A stretch of DNA of 64,000 nt from NCBI GenBank assembly GCA_026929865.2, contig CM049395.1, positions 15,578,001 through 15,642,000 of the forward strand, written 5' to 3'. Under the pieces are notes generated by a model. The model was not told the origin of the DNA, searched no databases, and saw only the letters and a list, made by a program, of their open reading frames with translations. Shown piece after piece: positions 39,906-51,925 of this stretch. Position 1 is the stretch's first letter. Each line of letters starts with the position of its first letter. A program made the position numbers and the translations under genes. Origin of the DNA: Hyperoplus lanceolatus. Its lineage: Eukaryota; Chordata; Actinopteri; Uranoscopiformes; Ammodytidae.

Positions 39906-41818
39906 CTGGTGAGGTCGCTAGCCGCCACATGGTAATAATAACATGAGCTTTCCTAGCAGTGCAATGTCACTGTTCATAGTTCTTCTCTTACTGCTTATTT
40001 ATTGTGGCTCTTCAATTTTAAGGGCCATTTTTCTTAGTGCAGCTTGTGTTATTCTAGCAGACATCTGAACATTTTGAACTCCCTCCATGTTGTGTGCAAA
40101 GAGAAGAAGACAGACTGCATCAGTGCGAGCTGTTATCAGTCATCAGAGCGACTGAACCCAAATCAAACAGCTAAACACCACAGATATAAACGTGCCCATG
40201 TGCACTTTGTGCAAGAGGTGGCTGAGTGCATTACTGTAGACGTTAACTGATAGAAACTTGTAACCTACATTATTTTTTACATTTCCTGATTCTGAATTGA
40301 CTGAAATTGAACCAAGAACAATAGGTCAAGTTTACCAGAGGAGTGCTGTTTACCTGGCTGGATTCATTCCTCACTTTGCTTCTAACAGTGTTTTAAGTAG
40401 CTTAATGTAAATGTAAAGTCTGAAAAAGGCTTCAATAGTTTCTAAAAGGCCAACATTATAGAGATTCAAATGAAACAGGGAGAGAAAAGTTGTTGTTTTT
40501 ATCATGTGGCTTAACCAGTCCACCACCAGAACACACTATTTACTGTTCCCATGTTGTGTTTTCTCTTCCAATGTCAAGTGTAAATGTTCACTACACAAGG
40601 CACACATTTCCACATTATCAATTTGGTTTTAAATCTATACCTAACATCACCTGAAATAATGAGTAAGTGTCACCTTCCAATGAACTGGAGAATTCCTCTA
40701 ACTGTAATCATCAACGTTTGTCCTCAATGACAACATCAACTTGGTGTGTTGGTGGGTGACAGCAGAGTTTGTCCAGGATGCAATGATGCACGCTAAACCT
40801 GAGACATTCTTTGGCTTGTGTTGTCTGGTACTTTGAAGTAGCAGCAGAAATGCAGGAAACTGAGTTACTTTCTCTCTTCCTCTTGGAGGAACTTTCTAAA
40901 ACGCCTTCCACGAAATGCGTCTTCTTAGGAAGTTTACCGGGACGTGCAGTAACTTTCCTGTGGCTCGGTTGCCCTGCAGGTTCAAGGAAGGTGGTCTTTT
41001 GTTTGGTATGAAATAATGGATTTGGGTAGCAGGAGTGTATTGCTTGTGTTGTTATGCTTGAAGCAGAGAAAGAGTTATGTGGTAGTTGCAGCGGCAATGC
41101 AGCAGGCTGTATCACAATACCCACTTTACAATGGAAAAAAAGGGAGAAGGAAGGTGTGTGTGTGTGCGTGCAAGTGTGTGTGTGTGTTTATGTTTGTGAG
41201 CCAGGGCCCCGTTGTGTTGGACTGTAAAGCCCATGTCTGGCGATAACGCAGCCCTCTGATGGCCGAGATAGTCGAGACGCCAGCTTAAATGTGGCTTGCT
41301 GGATTGAAGTTGCCCTGTAATGATAGTTGTCTCAAACAACACAGAACCTACCATTTGTAGCCAGGGAGGGGTGTCCCCACCACCCACCCCAACTTATTTT
41401 ATTTCTGCGTTTTCGGAGCAGTGGGATGAAATTTGAGGAAGCTGAATTAAAACAAAAGCATCTTATAGGCGACCAACAATGGCCAGTAGCCCACCCCCCC
41501 TCCCTACTCTCCCCCCTCTCCCCAACCCACCCACTTCTTTCAGCACAGTGGAAGAGTCTAATAACTGGAGGGGAATCTAATCCTTGGCACTGGATGAAAG
41601 ACGAGGGTCTCCCCCCTCCCTTTCTTTCTCACAGTCTCTTTCTCTCTCTTCATTTTTTCCGTGGATGCTGGTTATGCTTGGCAGATTCTCTCCCTCTCAT
41701 TTTCCTGCTCCCTCTCTCACCCACTCTCTCTTCCCTTTTTTTTTACTCCGCTACTTCCCCTTTTTTTCCCCACACTTTTTTCTTCTCTGCAGGTTAAGGT
41801 TAGCAGGGGGAATAGGAA
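39906..41818 (+). other. smad6: smad6 intron 3, no feature
   Basis: Includes a pyrimidine-rich stretch (41490-41790) that gives long frames by composition. No supported exon. Confidence 0.45.
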
Positions 41819-41935
41819 GGGGTTTAATGGAATGGCTTGACATTTTGGGAAACATGATTGCTTATGTTGTAGTTGAGAATTAGATCAACTTTCAAGTTTG
41901 TCCATTACATATGAAAGAAGTGAACTTTTTATCTG
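41819..41935. repeat. partial copy of the abundant fish repeat (see 10335)
   Basis: Contains ggcttgacattttgggaaac and gagaattagatcaact, which correspond to the left end of the family. Confidence 0.45.
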
Positions 41936-43336
41936 TCCATAAAACAAAACTTTCCGATACATTTAGGTTGTGGATTATTGTGATTACATGACAATACGTT
42001 ATTTGTTTTATATCCCACCTATCTTCCCGACCTTTATTCAGGCCATTGATTAAAAAAACAACTCAACCGTGGAGCGTTGCGGAGGTTTTGATGAGATTGG
42101 CACTAAGAGACAGTGATTTTGAAATAAAAAAACAAAGGCTACTTATCTAATTGGTAAACAGAGATGTTAAATGGTGGTTGGCTTAAATGCTTGCAGGACG
42201 CCGTAATTGCTGCCAGACCTCACGTACAGATGCAGCCATGCACATTCGCACACCGTCACACACCCTTTTTTTTTTTCGACTTCCCCTGCTGGAACATAAA
42301 CACACTGATAACCTCAAGTTTGAACCCCGTCTTCAAAAATTCCATTGAGGAGGTTTGCCCTGCGTCCTCACACCGGCTCCTGATGCCTTTAGCTGGATGA
42401 TAGCCATGCTGGACATGATGACACTAAGGACTGCAGCAGAAATATTAAACATGACATGCTGTACCACTCACACTGACAATCCCAGGTGGAAATCATGGTT
42501 TTTATTTATTTTTTTTTACTTTACACAGACAGTCTGCCAGACTTCAGAATATGTGCTAATTTGTGTTTGCTTTTTAGGCTTTTGATGCTTCTCACGGAGG
42601 TACATGGACAGCTACTCATGGCAGAAAGCATGCCAATAAAAGTTGAGAGGACAGGGATACTTGAAGCCCAGTTATGGAAAGCAAACAAAATACAAATAGC
42701 CTAAAAATAAGAAAACAAGCCGCTTTGGTTAATACTGAACAATTACGTAAAAGCATGAATATGAAGTATTGAAGATTTTTTAGGGAGTTTCTTCCCCGAA
42801 ACGTGGTGATTAAAAAATTAATCACATCATATCCTTGAAATAAGGTTTATAAAGATGCTATCTGCAATATAATATATTTGCTTATACTATATGCATAAGA
42901 AAGTTAAAAGCCAGGATTTAATAATCTATTCTAATTATATGCAGCGTTATATGATATAATTATTATATAGAAAATTGAGGTGTATAACATCCCAAAAAAA
43001 ACTAAAAAAGTCCCTGTTTGTTTAATGTCTTCAGAATTAATTTGATCGTGAGCTCATAAAGTCCCCCTGTGTTTCCCCCAGACATGTTTGTGTTGCCTTA
43101 TTACAGGGAAGAGCTTGGATTGTAAAATTGTGTTTGTGTATGTGCGTGTCTGTGTGTGTATGTGTGTGTGTATGTGTGTGTGACAGAGTCAAAAAGAGAT
43201 AGAGTTAGAGAAAGAGAGAGATCCTGCTAGCTGAGCAGCCTGCTCTCTTATTGGAGAGCTGTAAAAACTCCATACCGCAGGAGTTGCCAGCCTGGAATTC
43301 ACTAATGACACACGTGGGCCTCAGATGAGAAGTGCA

Positions 43337-43337
<1 letters not shown>
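41936..43337 (+). other. smad6: smad6 intron 3, no feature
   Basis: AT-rich intronic DNA. Nothing supportable. Confidence 0.4.
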
Positions 43338-43396
<59 letters not shown>

Positions 43397-43414
43397 ATGT
43401 GTGTGCGTGTGTGT
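43338..43414. repeat. (GT)n microsatellite
   Basis: TG tract with one CA interruption. Confidence 0.95.
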
Positions 43415-44853
43415 TACACTCATACTGTTTGGATCAGAAGGCCCAATGTGTGTGTGTACATGTGCTTGTGTGAGGCCTTATCTCATCATCTAGTGTGTGG
43501 GTGTATGTGTATTTGGGTACAAACACACACATATCACCTCCCTTCTCCTCCCAGCTCTCTGTACTAGCACCAACCTTTTTTACCCCCCGCCTCCTTTAAA
43601 ATGAAAATGGCCGCTGTGCAAACATAACACACCTAGCCTAATCCCGGTCCATAGTTTCACCCAAGAGCGGCTTGTTAATGGGAGAAGGGCCGAAGCCATC
43701 CTGGGCCCTTGGTGGATAGGGAAGGGGGTGCTGCTCGCTGCAATATGAAAGGAATGGGGCCACAGGCACATGGGTCTTTAAATCCTCTGTGTCAATAGAG
43801 TCTCTGGAGCAAAATAATGGCATCACTCTGTGTGGGAGTTAATGTGAGCTGATAGCATGAGGGCTGGGGGGTCAAGGGTTCACGGGCTTGCGCTAGGTTG
43901 ACAGAGAGCTGAATGCTTCCTCCCCCCGACTCCCCTCTCTGCTGCTCTCCTGAAGGAGTGTTATGGAGGGAGAGGATGAGGGATGGAAGTGGACTGTTCA
44001 ATGTCAGCAGCTTTAGCTACATGTTCAGAAGAGTGACAAATGAAAGGGAACGCACATAGGGAAGATGTGCATTCTTCCGAAAGGTTTCCCGACTGTAAGA
44101 ATCCTGAAAATCTTTGCAGGTGCTAAAGCGTAGAGTTATTGGCACAATGATATGTCATTCTCTTTATTCTTATTTTATTCTACATTCCTCAGGTTAAGAA
44201 GATGATTTTTGGCTGACTCAATGTCATGTCCGTTTATATTTTAATTTAATTAAATGGTTTATTTAACAGGGAAAATACATATAGACATTATTAATAAGGA
44301 TAAGCCATGCAAATTAAGGCTAATTTGCAGCCCCTTTGTGAAAGAAAATAACATTGTGCATGTACTTTTTCATAATTAAAAATATAGTATGGCCTTCTAT
44401 TGCAGATCACAAACCAAAAGGCGCCTCGGTAGATATTGAAGCCATGTGTGAGAGGTTAGAAAGTGCTGTCCACCTCGTTGTTGTTTTGCAGAGCATTTGT
44501 TGGTAATGAAATTTAATTCAGGAGTGGCATAATAATGAGTTATTATGGCTTTCGACAGCCTCATTGTACTGTTTTTAATATTAAAAGGGTTAGTGTAAAT
44601 GATAAACTGTAGATTATTCTGACACTGGAATTACTTTGTATTGGATTGCATTCCAATCAAACTACCTAGTCAAAACAAAGACATAAATTAGCATCCAAAC
44701 ATTTGGCTCATGCATTCACAAAGGCTTACTCTCCCATCCTCCCATCCTGGACCAAACATCATTCTCCTCCCTTCAGGGGGAATTACTCTTGTGAAAATTG
44801 AGCACACTTACCAACGCAAACATTAATCCCCCCGTCTCTTCTCTTCTCCTCAG
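43415..44853 (+). other. smad6: smad6 intron 3, last part
   Basis: The stretch at 44235-44370 resembles a dispersed fish repeat (tggtttatttaacagggaa, aaggctaatttgcag, cccctttgtgaaag). The intron ends with the acceptor cttctcttctcctcag at 44853. Confidence 0.5.
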
Positions 44854-45530
44854 ACACTGGTACCTCGCTCGGCTCGTCGACCAGCGGTGGACAGCGCTCT
44901 CACTGGTGCAGTGTTGCCTACTGGGAGCAGCGCACACGCGTTGGTCGCCTCTATCCAGCCCACGAGCCCTCGCTCGACATCTTCTATGACCTACCTCAGG
45001 GCACAGGCCTCTGCCTCGGCCAGCTCCAAGCCAACGCCTACCACAGTCGCCGTGACGACCCGGGCAGCCACGGCGCATCCGGTCTTCCCTACCATGGAAG
45101 TGGAGGGACTAACAGCAGCAGCAGCAGCAGCAACAGCAGTGTACAACAGATACGCAGTAAAATCGGCTCCGGTATCGTGCTGAGTCGTGAGCCGGATGGT
45201 GTGTGGGTGTACAACCGCAGCCAGCACCCGGTGTTCATCCACTCACCCACTCTGGACCCACCGAGCGCACGAGGGCTGAGTGTCAAGAGGTTGATGCCGG
45301 GCTTCTCCCTCAAAGTCTTTGACTATGAGCGCTCCAGCTGGATGGCACAGCACCGCGTGAAGCCAGAGTGCCAGGAGGGGCCCTGGGACCCCCACAGTGT
45401 TCGCATCAGTTTCGCTAAGGGATGGGGCCCCTGCTACTCCAGACAGTTCATCACCTCTTGTCCGTGCTGGCTGGAGGTGCTACTCAACAACAACCACAGA
45501 GAGCACACAGACACTCACAGACTCACATGA
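44854..45530 (+). CDS. smad6: smad6 exon 4: MH2 domain
   Basis: Last coding exon, residues 297-521, entered in phase 1. MH2 starts at [18 protein letters not shown] (313-330), then [57 protein letters not shown] and [14 protein letters not shown]. As expected for an inhibitory Smad, there is no C-terminal SSxS phosphorylation motif. The domain binds activated type I receptors and receptor Smads. Compared with human SMAD6/7 as I recall them, about 30 extra residues lie between LGQL and RSKIG (about 355-393), including a run of six serines coded by AGC repeats. The tail [14 protein letters not shown] is also longer than usual. TGA at 45528-45530. Confidence 0.95.
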
Positions 45531-45862
45531 GCTTCTCCCCCGACCCCAGTATCCTTATTGTAATCTACCTAGATTTAATATAAAATGTATATATTATATA
45601 AAATATATTATACATGTAAATACTTGAGTCATTTTTACAATGCAATTATTTATGTATAGTGTAATGTGTATATGGACAAAACAAGAAAACAGGAACAGGA
45701 ATATGCACTTTTGATTCTCTATATGCATTACAGTTTCTCAGAGTCATTGTGCAAATATAAACTGTAAACATAAGACAAACATTGTTTATGTTCTCATTAT
45801 TTAGCAATTCGAACAAAAGGTATGCCATACACACATTGTCAATAAAGTATTTGTATTAATGA
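45531..45862 (+). other. smad6: smad6 3' untranslated region
   Basis: AT-rich sequence with several ATTTA/TATTTAT-type motifs (for example 45646-45656) from the stop codon to just after the poly(A) signal. A short form; longer alternatives cannot be excluded. Confidence 0.6.
45841..45846 (+). promoter_or_regulatory. poly(A) signal AATAAA for smad6
   Basis: Canonical signal 311 bases after the stop codon, followed by a GT-rich stretch (gtgttggtct at 45871-45880). Confidence 0.65.
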
Positions 45863-46059
45863 AGGTTCCTGTGTTGGTCTCAAGTGCTTCTACCTGAGCT
45901 ATGGATTGGTTGGTTCTCTGATGTGCAGGGCGATGACCTGTCGTCACTGTTAGCATCCATTAGTGATATTTCCTGTTTCTCAGACATATTGTTCTGTTTA
46001 TGCCATAGATGCTCTTTTCAGTGTTTACATCAATGGTTGGTGTACTTGGTAGGTAGGAT

Positions 46060-46230
46060 GTTTTTATTCCCCCTTTGTACAGATCCAGGTTAACTGTTTC
46101 CCTCTGCATCTAGTCTTTATGCTATGCTATGCTATGCTATGCTATGCCAAGCTAAGCATCTCCTGGCTGTAGATTCATATTTAATGGACAGAAATTAGAA
46201 CAATATTGAAAATAAGCATAATTTTCCTAA
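46060..46230. repeat. partial copy of the abundant fish repeat with (ATGCT)n expansion
   Basis: Contains ccaggttaactgtttccctc, agtctttatgct and tggctgtagattcatattta, matching the right half of the family at 10335. The ttatgct segment has expanded into five or more ATGCT units (46116-46147). Confidence 0.65.
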
Positions 46231-46787
46231 ATGTTGCTCCTTCGTCCCCACGTCACCACATTAATGCACTGCGGTCTTCAATCAGCGAGTCATCTAGCAT
46301 CATCGCAGATCCATAAGTGTGATAAAACTTGATAAAAACAGATATTGGGAAGGATTTTTACCTTCTCCGCCACTGTAGGGGGATACATATTTACCCCTCT
46401 GTCGCTCCCTGCGCGTGCACCGGCAGTGAGACATGCAGGTTTCTAGCGTTCTCTCTTCTGATTGGATATCAGGTTGTGGGATCCTCGAAAAGTTTATTTG
46501 CCGATTGCATGCAGAGCGGGTGACTGAGAGACCTGTGTTATGAAGTGTGCACACTATATAAGTGATCACTGTATGAATATAGAGCGATTTAACACGTATA
46601 TTAACATAAATATATCGCATACTTCACCTTTAATTAGTCAAATGTGTAATGCACATGCCATGAGCTGTGTAGATCTGGAACCTGTTAAAAAAACATTTTA
46701 ATAGAGAAGGACGTGCATAGGGCTGCATTAATTAGCACTAATTACATTTTTTCGGGGTGACAAATACATTTTTATCCCAAACATATA
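46231..46787. other. intergenic, nothing recognised
   Basis: No supported feature. Confidence 0.4.
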
Positions 46788-47590
46788 CACTCACCGACCA
46801 CTTTATTAGGTACACCTGTTCAATTGCTTATAAAAACACATGGCCGCAACTCAATGCATTTAGGCATGTAGACGTGGTCAAGACAATGTGCTGAAGTTAA
46901 AACCGAGGATCAGAATGGGGAAGAAAGAGGATTTAAGGGACTTTTAACGTGGCATGGTTGATGGTACAAGGCAGGATGGATCTATGCTTTCATGTTGTTT
47001 ATGCCAAATTCTGACCCTACCATCTGACTTTTGGAACTGAAATCAAGACTCATCAGACCAGGCAAGACTTTTCCAATCTTTTAATGTCCAATTTTGGTGA
47101 GCCTTTGCGAATTGTAGCCTCAGTTTCCTGTTCTTATCTGACAGTAGTGGCACCCGGTGGGGTCTTCTGCTGCTGTAGCCCATCTGCTTGAAGGTTGGTC
47201 GTGTTGTGCATTCAGAGATGGTATTCTGCACAGCCTAGTTGTAACGAGTGGTTATTTGAGTTGCCTGTCTATCATCTTGAACCAGTATGCCCATCCTCCA
47301 CTGACCTCTGACATCAACAAGGCATTTTGGTCCACACATTTGCCGCACACTGGATATTTTTTCTTTTTCGGGCCATTCTCTGTAAGCCCTAGAGATGGTT
47401 GTGCGTGAAAATCCCAGTAGATCAGCAGTTTCTGAAATATTTAGACCAGCCCTTCTGGCACCATCAACATTGCCATGTTCAAAGTCACTTAAACCCCCTT
47501 TCTTCCCCATTCTGATGCTCGGTTTTAACAAGTTGTCCTGTCGAGGTCTACATGCCTAAATGCATTGAGTTGCTGCCATGTGATTGGCTG
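46788..47590. mobile_element. rearranged Tc1-like element with fold-back ends
   Basis: The left end cactcaccgaccactttatt with aggtacacctgtt (after TATA at 46784-46787) is the classic terminus of a common fish Tc1 family. The segment gcaactcaatgcatttaggc to ggatcagaatggggaagaaa (46855-46930) is inverted at 47510-47575. This inverted part includes the transposase start codon region on both sides, so the element is a fold-back recombinant. The outermost right terminus is missing after catgtgattggctg. Confidence 0.8.
46985..47531 (-). pseudogene. Tc1 transposase fragment, broken
   Basis: Read leftwards it gives MGKKGGLSDFEHGNVDGARR, then ISETADLLGFSRTTISRAYR (helix-turn-helix), then GQWRMGILVQDDRQATQITT. 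A TAG stop sits at 47235-47237. The same frame then continues TISECTTRPTFKQMGYSSRR to LKDWKSLAWSDES, which includes the first catalytic Asp (WSDES). The next codon is TGA where Arg (CGA) is expected, a CpG-decay type change. The other catalytic residues are lost. Not functional. Confidence 0.88.
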
Positions 47591-47669
47591 TGATGAAAAC
47601 ACTGTGTGGAGATAGAAAAACATTGATTAGTTGTGACTACTTTAAGTGGATATTGTTGATGGTGAAGAC

Positions 47670-47880
47670 AATAATAATAATAATTTATTGGATTTATATA
47701 GCGCTTTATTTCGATGTTGTTGACTCAAAGCGCTTTACAGGGTTCCAGGTTCAATTCGTTCACACACAGTCATACCGGTGGTGGTAAACTACGATAGTAG
47801 CCACAGCTGCCCTGGGGCAGGCTGACGGAAGCGAGGCTGCCATTCCGCGCCATCGGCCCCTCCGACCACCAATACAGACA
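47670..47880. repeat. dispersed fish repeat, unclassified
   Basis: Starts with (AAT)n, then tttatatagcgctttattt, aaagcgctttacaggg, tcacacacagtcatacc and ccacagctgccctggggcag, ending with cggcccctccgaccacca. This order is a frequent teleost repeat. No coding. Confidence 0.55.
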
Positions 47881-50410
47881 ATAAGAAACACTCACTTATC
47901 TTGTCCTTTTCAGTATACCCTTTAAGCCATCTTCACTGCCATGCCACGATCACTACATGTTATCATAGTGAAGGAAGGAACCTAAACATAACATTGGACT
48001 TCTTTTTTCTGTGATGAGACAAGGCCAAATAGGGGTTATCTGCTTTAACTTCAGTTCTCAGGTATGCAGCCTATTTGCTCTTATCACAAAGTAAATTAAA
48101 GAATGTAAACTATGATTAAAGCACGGCACAGCCTGATCATGTGCAACACATCTAGTGTTGCGTTGGTAAAAACCCTCCTTTTGACAAGCAAAACTTTTCT
48201 GTCAAGGGTGAACTTTCATGCTAAAAAGTTTTGTTCTTAGTGACTGTAAGTAGGCAGAAGGTTCTGTAACGCCTACTTTTTAAATATGCTTTCAAAATGC
48301 ACATAATCATAATCAAGTTTTAACAATCTACTAGGCCTTACAAAAAGGACCACTGGCAGTGGAAAACAGTGAAAGGCGTCCCAGTGCCAGCAGTGAGAAA
48401 ATAAAGTGCATTGCTGAGAGATTACACAACAAACCACAGCGGGGCATTCAGGCCCAAAAGACTCTGGTAGGAGAAAGTTCTGTGTTTATAGCATAACGGC
48501 ATCCTGTTTGAGTCTTTCAACAACACAATTATTTATGGCAACTCATATTTGGGCAAGAGCTTGAAGAGCAAGAACAGTGAGAGGAGAAAGCAAAGTAAGC
48601 TGTTAAAAAAAACTATAACTGCTGTAACCCTTCCTGCAGGCGGGTGTGTGGAAGAAGAAGCAGCAGCAGCAGCAGCAACTCGCTCGGCTGAAGCAGTCAG
48701 GCATTTTTGTTTCTGACCCTGAACCTCTGCAGGCTGCTTGCTGAAACCTGTAATTAACTTGTGCCGTAAATGTAAAGAGGGCTTGATTACAAAGTCGCAG
48801 CAAATCCTAAAGGAAAAAATTAAGCGCTGCAGCATTCAAAAATCTCTCCAGCACTACAGTGTGCTTGCAGGCTGAGGTTTAAACAGATCGATTGATAGAG
48901 TGGATCACATTGTGACCGTCACATTTGTGAACTGAAGGTACAGTATCTTTAAGCCCTTGTTTGTATGTAACAGCATAAAGAACTGAAGAAAAAACTCTTT
49001 ATAAAAGCTCTGGGCATTCCCAATGCCTGCCTCGAAAAAAAATCCAATGCAGTATATTTCAGTCTCCTCTCCTCTCTGCTTTTCCAGGCAAAGTGTGGGA
49101 TTTGTGGTTAGGATACAATGGAAGGATTGAGAGGAGGGCCGGGGTGGGAGAGTTGCAGCTGGCAGTGCTCATCCTAAAATTTACCATGTTTCTCTTCCAT
49201 CTTTCTCTCTCTTTTTTTGGGGGTGGGGGGGGGGGGTTCTCCTCTGAAAACACCCCTGCACGCTGTCCTGTCTTAATTGTTTTCCTTTGTCAGGATCCAG
49301 AGTCATGGAGACGCTGAAATGGATCCCAGGCAGCGAGCGGTGGAGGAGGGTTTTTTGGCCCTCGTCTTCGGGGCTGCGGTGCGTGCTGACCTCACTATGA
49401 ACTGAAGGAAAATGGGCTAATTCTGCCACTGGCTCTCGAGCTCCACCCCTTCACCATATAATTATCCCTGTTGGGATTATGATGTTATAATTATGTAAAT
49501 TAATACACATCGGGGATGGGTAATTAATGGAAGACGCTTTTCTGTTTTTGCTACGAACACAATGACTGATCGTTTTAAAGCACCACACCAGTGTGTTTAC
49601 AAGTTTTAGCCCCTCGACTGCAAATCATTTCTAATAACTGTATATTTTTATTGAAAATTGTTCAAATGCATGGCCTACAGCAGCAGTGGTTCCCAATGTG
49701 TCCCCCTATAAAGGGGCTTTATGTTTAACCTGAGGGGCAGCAAGTTTAACGATTTAGGAAAAGAAATGACCGAATCAAAAATTTTCAGATATTCTTCTCA
49801 TCTTTGCTGTATTTCTTGTGAATTATTGGTTTAAAAGAGTTGGTCAAATAGAGTTGTGTCATCGGTCACAGGATTATTCATTAACGTTAATATATAAGGT
49901 GATTTAAAGAATACAGAATTTGAGAAATTCAAACTTTTTTTCAATTTTATTTATTGGCAAATTTGAGTTTGCTAGGGAATGATGTAAAAATGTGTTGCTA
50001 ATGTTGTACTTTCTATTTGTGCTTATAGATATTTTAAAAAAAACATTTTATTCACTTAAAATGAGGAGATTTTGTAATTTGTATTTCAATTACGATGACT
50101 GTAATGTTTTGAGTGTGTATCCGTGGTGATGTATTCATGTCATTCCAGATACATTTCTTGTATAATATATTTTGATTTTAGAGCTCACACTGCTCTGCAC
50201 CTCGCTGTGTGTGAATAGTCATCGTCAGAAATTAATTTTTCACAGTGAACGTCCAGTCTGCATCGGGTTTTCTTTGCATCGTGGGTAAGCAATTTAGAGG
50301 CAGATTAAAAGTGCTGCAGAGTATGTTCTGAAAAATGTCAAGGTTCAATCAAACTTCATGAATCGCTGATCGATGTAAAAATATAATAATATATAGGTAG
50401 ATTATATTTG
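47881..50410. other. intergenic; possible hAT end at 49684
   Basis: Holds (CAG)n at 48661-48675, a G-run at 49218-49237 and a cagtggttcccaa at 49684 that looks like a hAT terminus, for which no opposite end was identified. The stretch at 50085-50175 resembles 53880-53945 (gtgatgtatt..tg.catt.cagat), so both may be one repeat. No genes. Confidence 0.4.
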
Positions 50411-51925
50411 AACTAGAAAATGCATTTCCTGCTGAAAATGCGTGTGAATGCTGACACAGTTTACGCTAAACTGGATAGCTGAGTATGAAGATTTGAAAAA
50501 GGTCTATAAAGGTTTATAAAGTTGTTGAAGTTTATACAGGACATAATTGTGTAAAATAAGTTTAAAAGGAGTTGAATATATAGAGGTTTGAATAACATTT
50601 CTTGCTGAAATTATGAAGAAGTTGAAAGACATGGATACAAATCTTAAAACTATGAAATAGTAATTGAATAGACTTGGAGCTAAACTACCTTGATGGCTTG
50701 AATGTATATGAATCAGCTAAAGGAGTATGAAGATGTGGACAAGTAAGAAACAGTCTTAAGTATGAACAGTAGTGAATTGTTTAACTCTTATAGGAATGAT
50801 GTTGAATATTTAAAAATGTCTAGATAAAATTATAATTGAAAGACATGAAAAAAATGATGTGTGAAATAGGCCTTCAAAGAGCAGAGTGTTTGCCCCATTT
50901 CAACTTTGCCTCTCCGAACTGTCTAATAAAGCGGAAAAAAGAAAAAAATAATCAAGAAAAAAAAGTGAAATTGCCCTTTAATGGGCAGAGTGAGTCACCA
51001 AGGTGAGTGTATGTCTTATTGAGGGTCTGTGATCAGGCAGAAATCCCACCTTTTAGAGGCCTCAGAGAGGTCATTTCATCCAAAACCACACCTCAAACCG
51101 CTGCTTCTAACTGACGGACCGTGAGTCTAACTGACAAAATTATTTTATTGTTAGAACCAGAATAATCTGATGAAGACACAGTGTGAAGATTATGTCTGTA
51201 ATGTGAAGAATATGAGAACCAGAGCATTTTAAAGGTGTGGAACAGTCTGCCTTTCTCCAGAAATGTCATGTCTCAGTTATCAAGGCGGCAGTTGGTTGGA
51301 CACCATTTAGCTTGGAAGCCCAGACCTCCCATTGTGTAGGCCCGATTGCTTCAGTAGTCACATCTATGCGACCGGCAGAATATGTCCTACATTTTGATGT
51401 AAAAATTATCCACTTAGGGTTTAATTTGTGGGAGTGAGAGGCAGTTATGTGGAAGGTTTTGGTGTATTTTTACACCAGTTCTACACTGTAACAGTTGGTT
51501 CCCCCACTCTGCCTCTGAACATTCCGTCCCATCCGGATCCCATTATAAATTTAGAAAGAGGTTGAAAAAAGCTTAAAACTAAAACTGTGTTTGTTCAAAG
51601 ACAGTTGAAGATTTTAAAAAGTTGTCAAAGAATTGAATAGCTGCTATTCATGTGAATTGTTTAAAGTTTGAATGGAGGCTGTAGCTGAAAAAATGCCAGA
51701 GGAGATAGGTTTCAAAGCGGATGAAGTTTTAGCGGTTTGGAATGCTGCTCCCATCCGCTTCAGTGTTAAAAAAGTTGGTTAAAAAGCTGAATATTTTAAA
51801 AAGTTTAAAAGGTAGAAAAATGTTAAAAGAGGTCCATACATGTCCTTAAAGAGCTGAACATTTTGGTATTTGAATGGTTAAAATAGCTGAAAATTGCTGA
51901 ATGCTCCAGCATTCACACTAATAAT
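50411..51925. mobile_element. candidate non-autonomous DNA element, ~1.5 kb
   Basis: tgcgtgtgaatgctgaca near the left (50438) faces atgctccagcattcacacta (51900) near the right, an inverted pair. The interior has many degenerate gttgaag/ttaaaag motifs, giving an unusual purine-rich texture. Borders are approximate and there is no coding. Confidence 0.5.

Noticed and set aside
41327..41883. 156- and 99-codon frames rich in Ser, Phe, Leu, Pro
   Set aside because: Caused by a pyrimidine-rich stretch in intron 3; no family signature.
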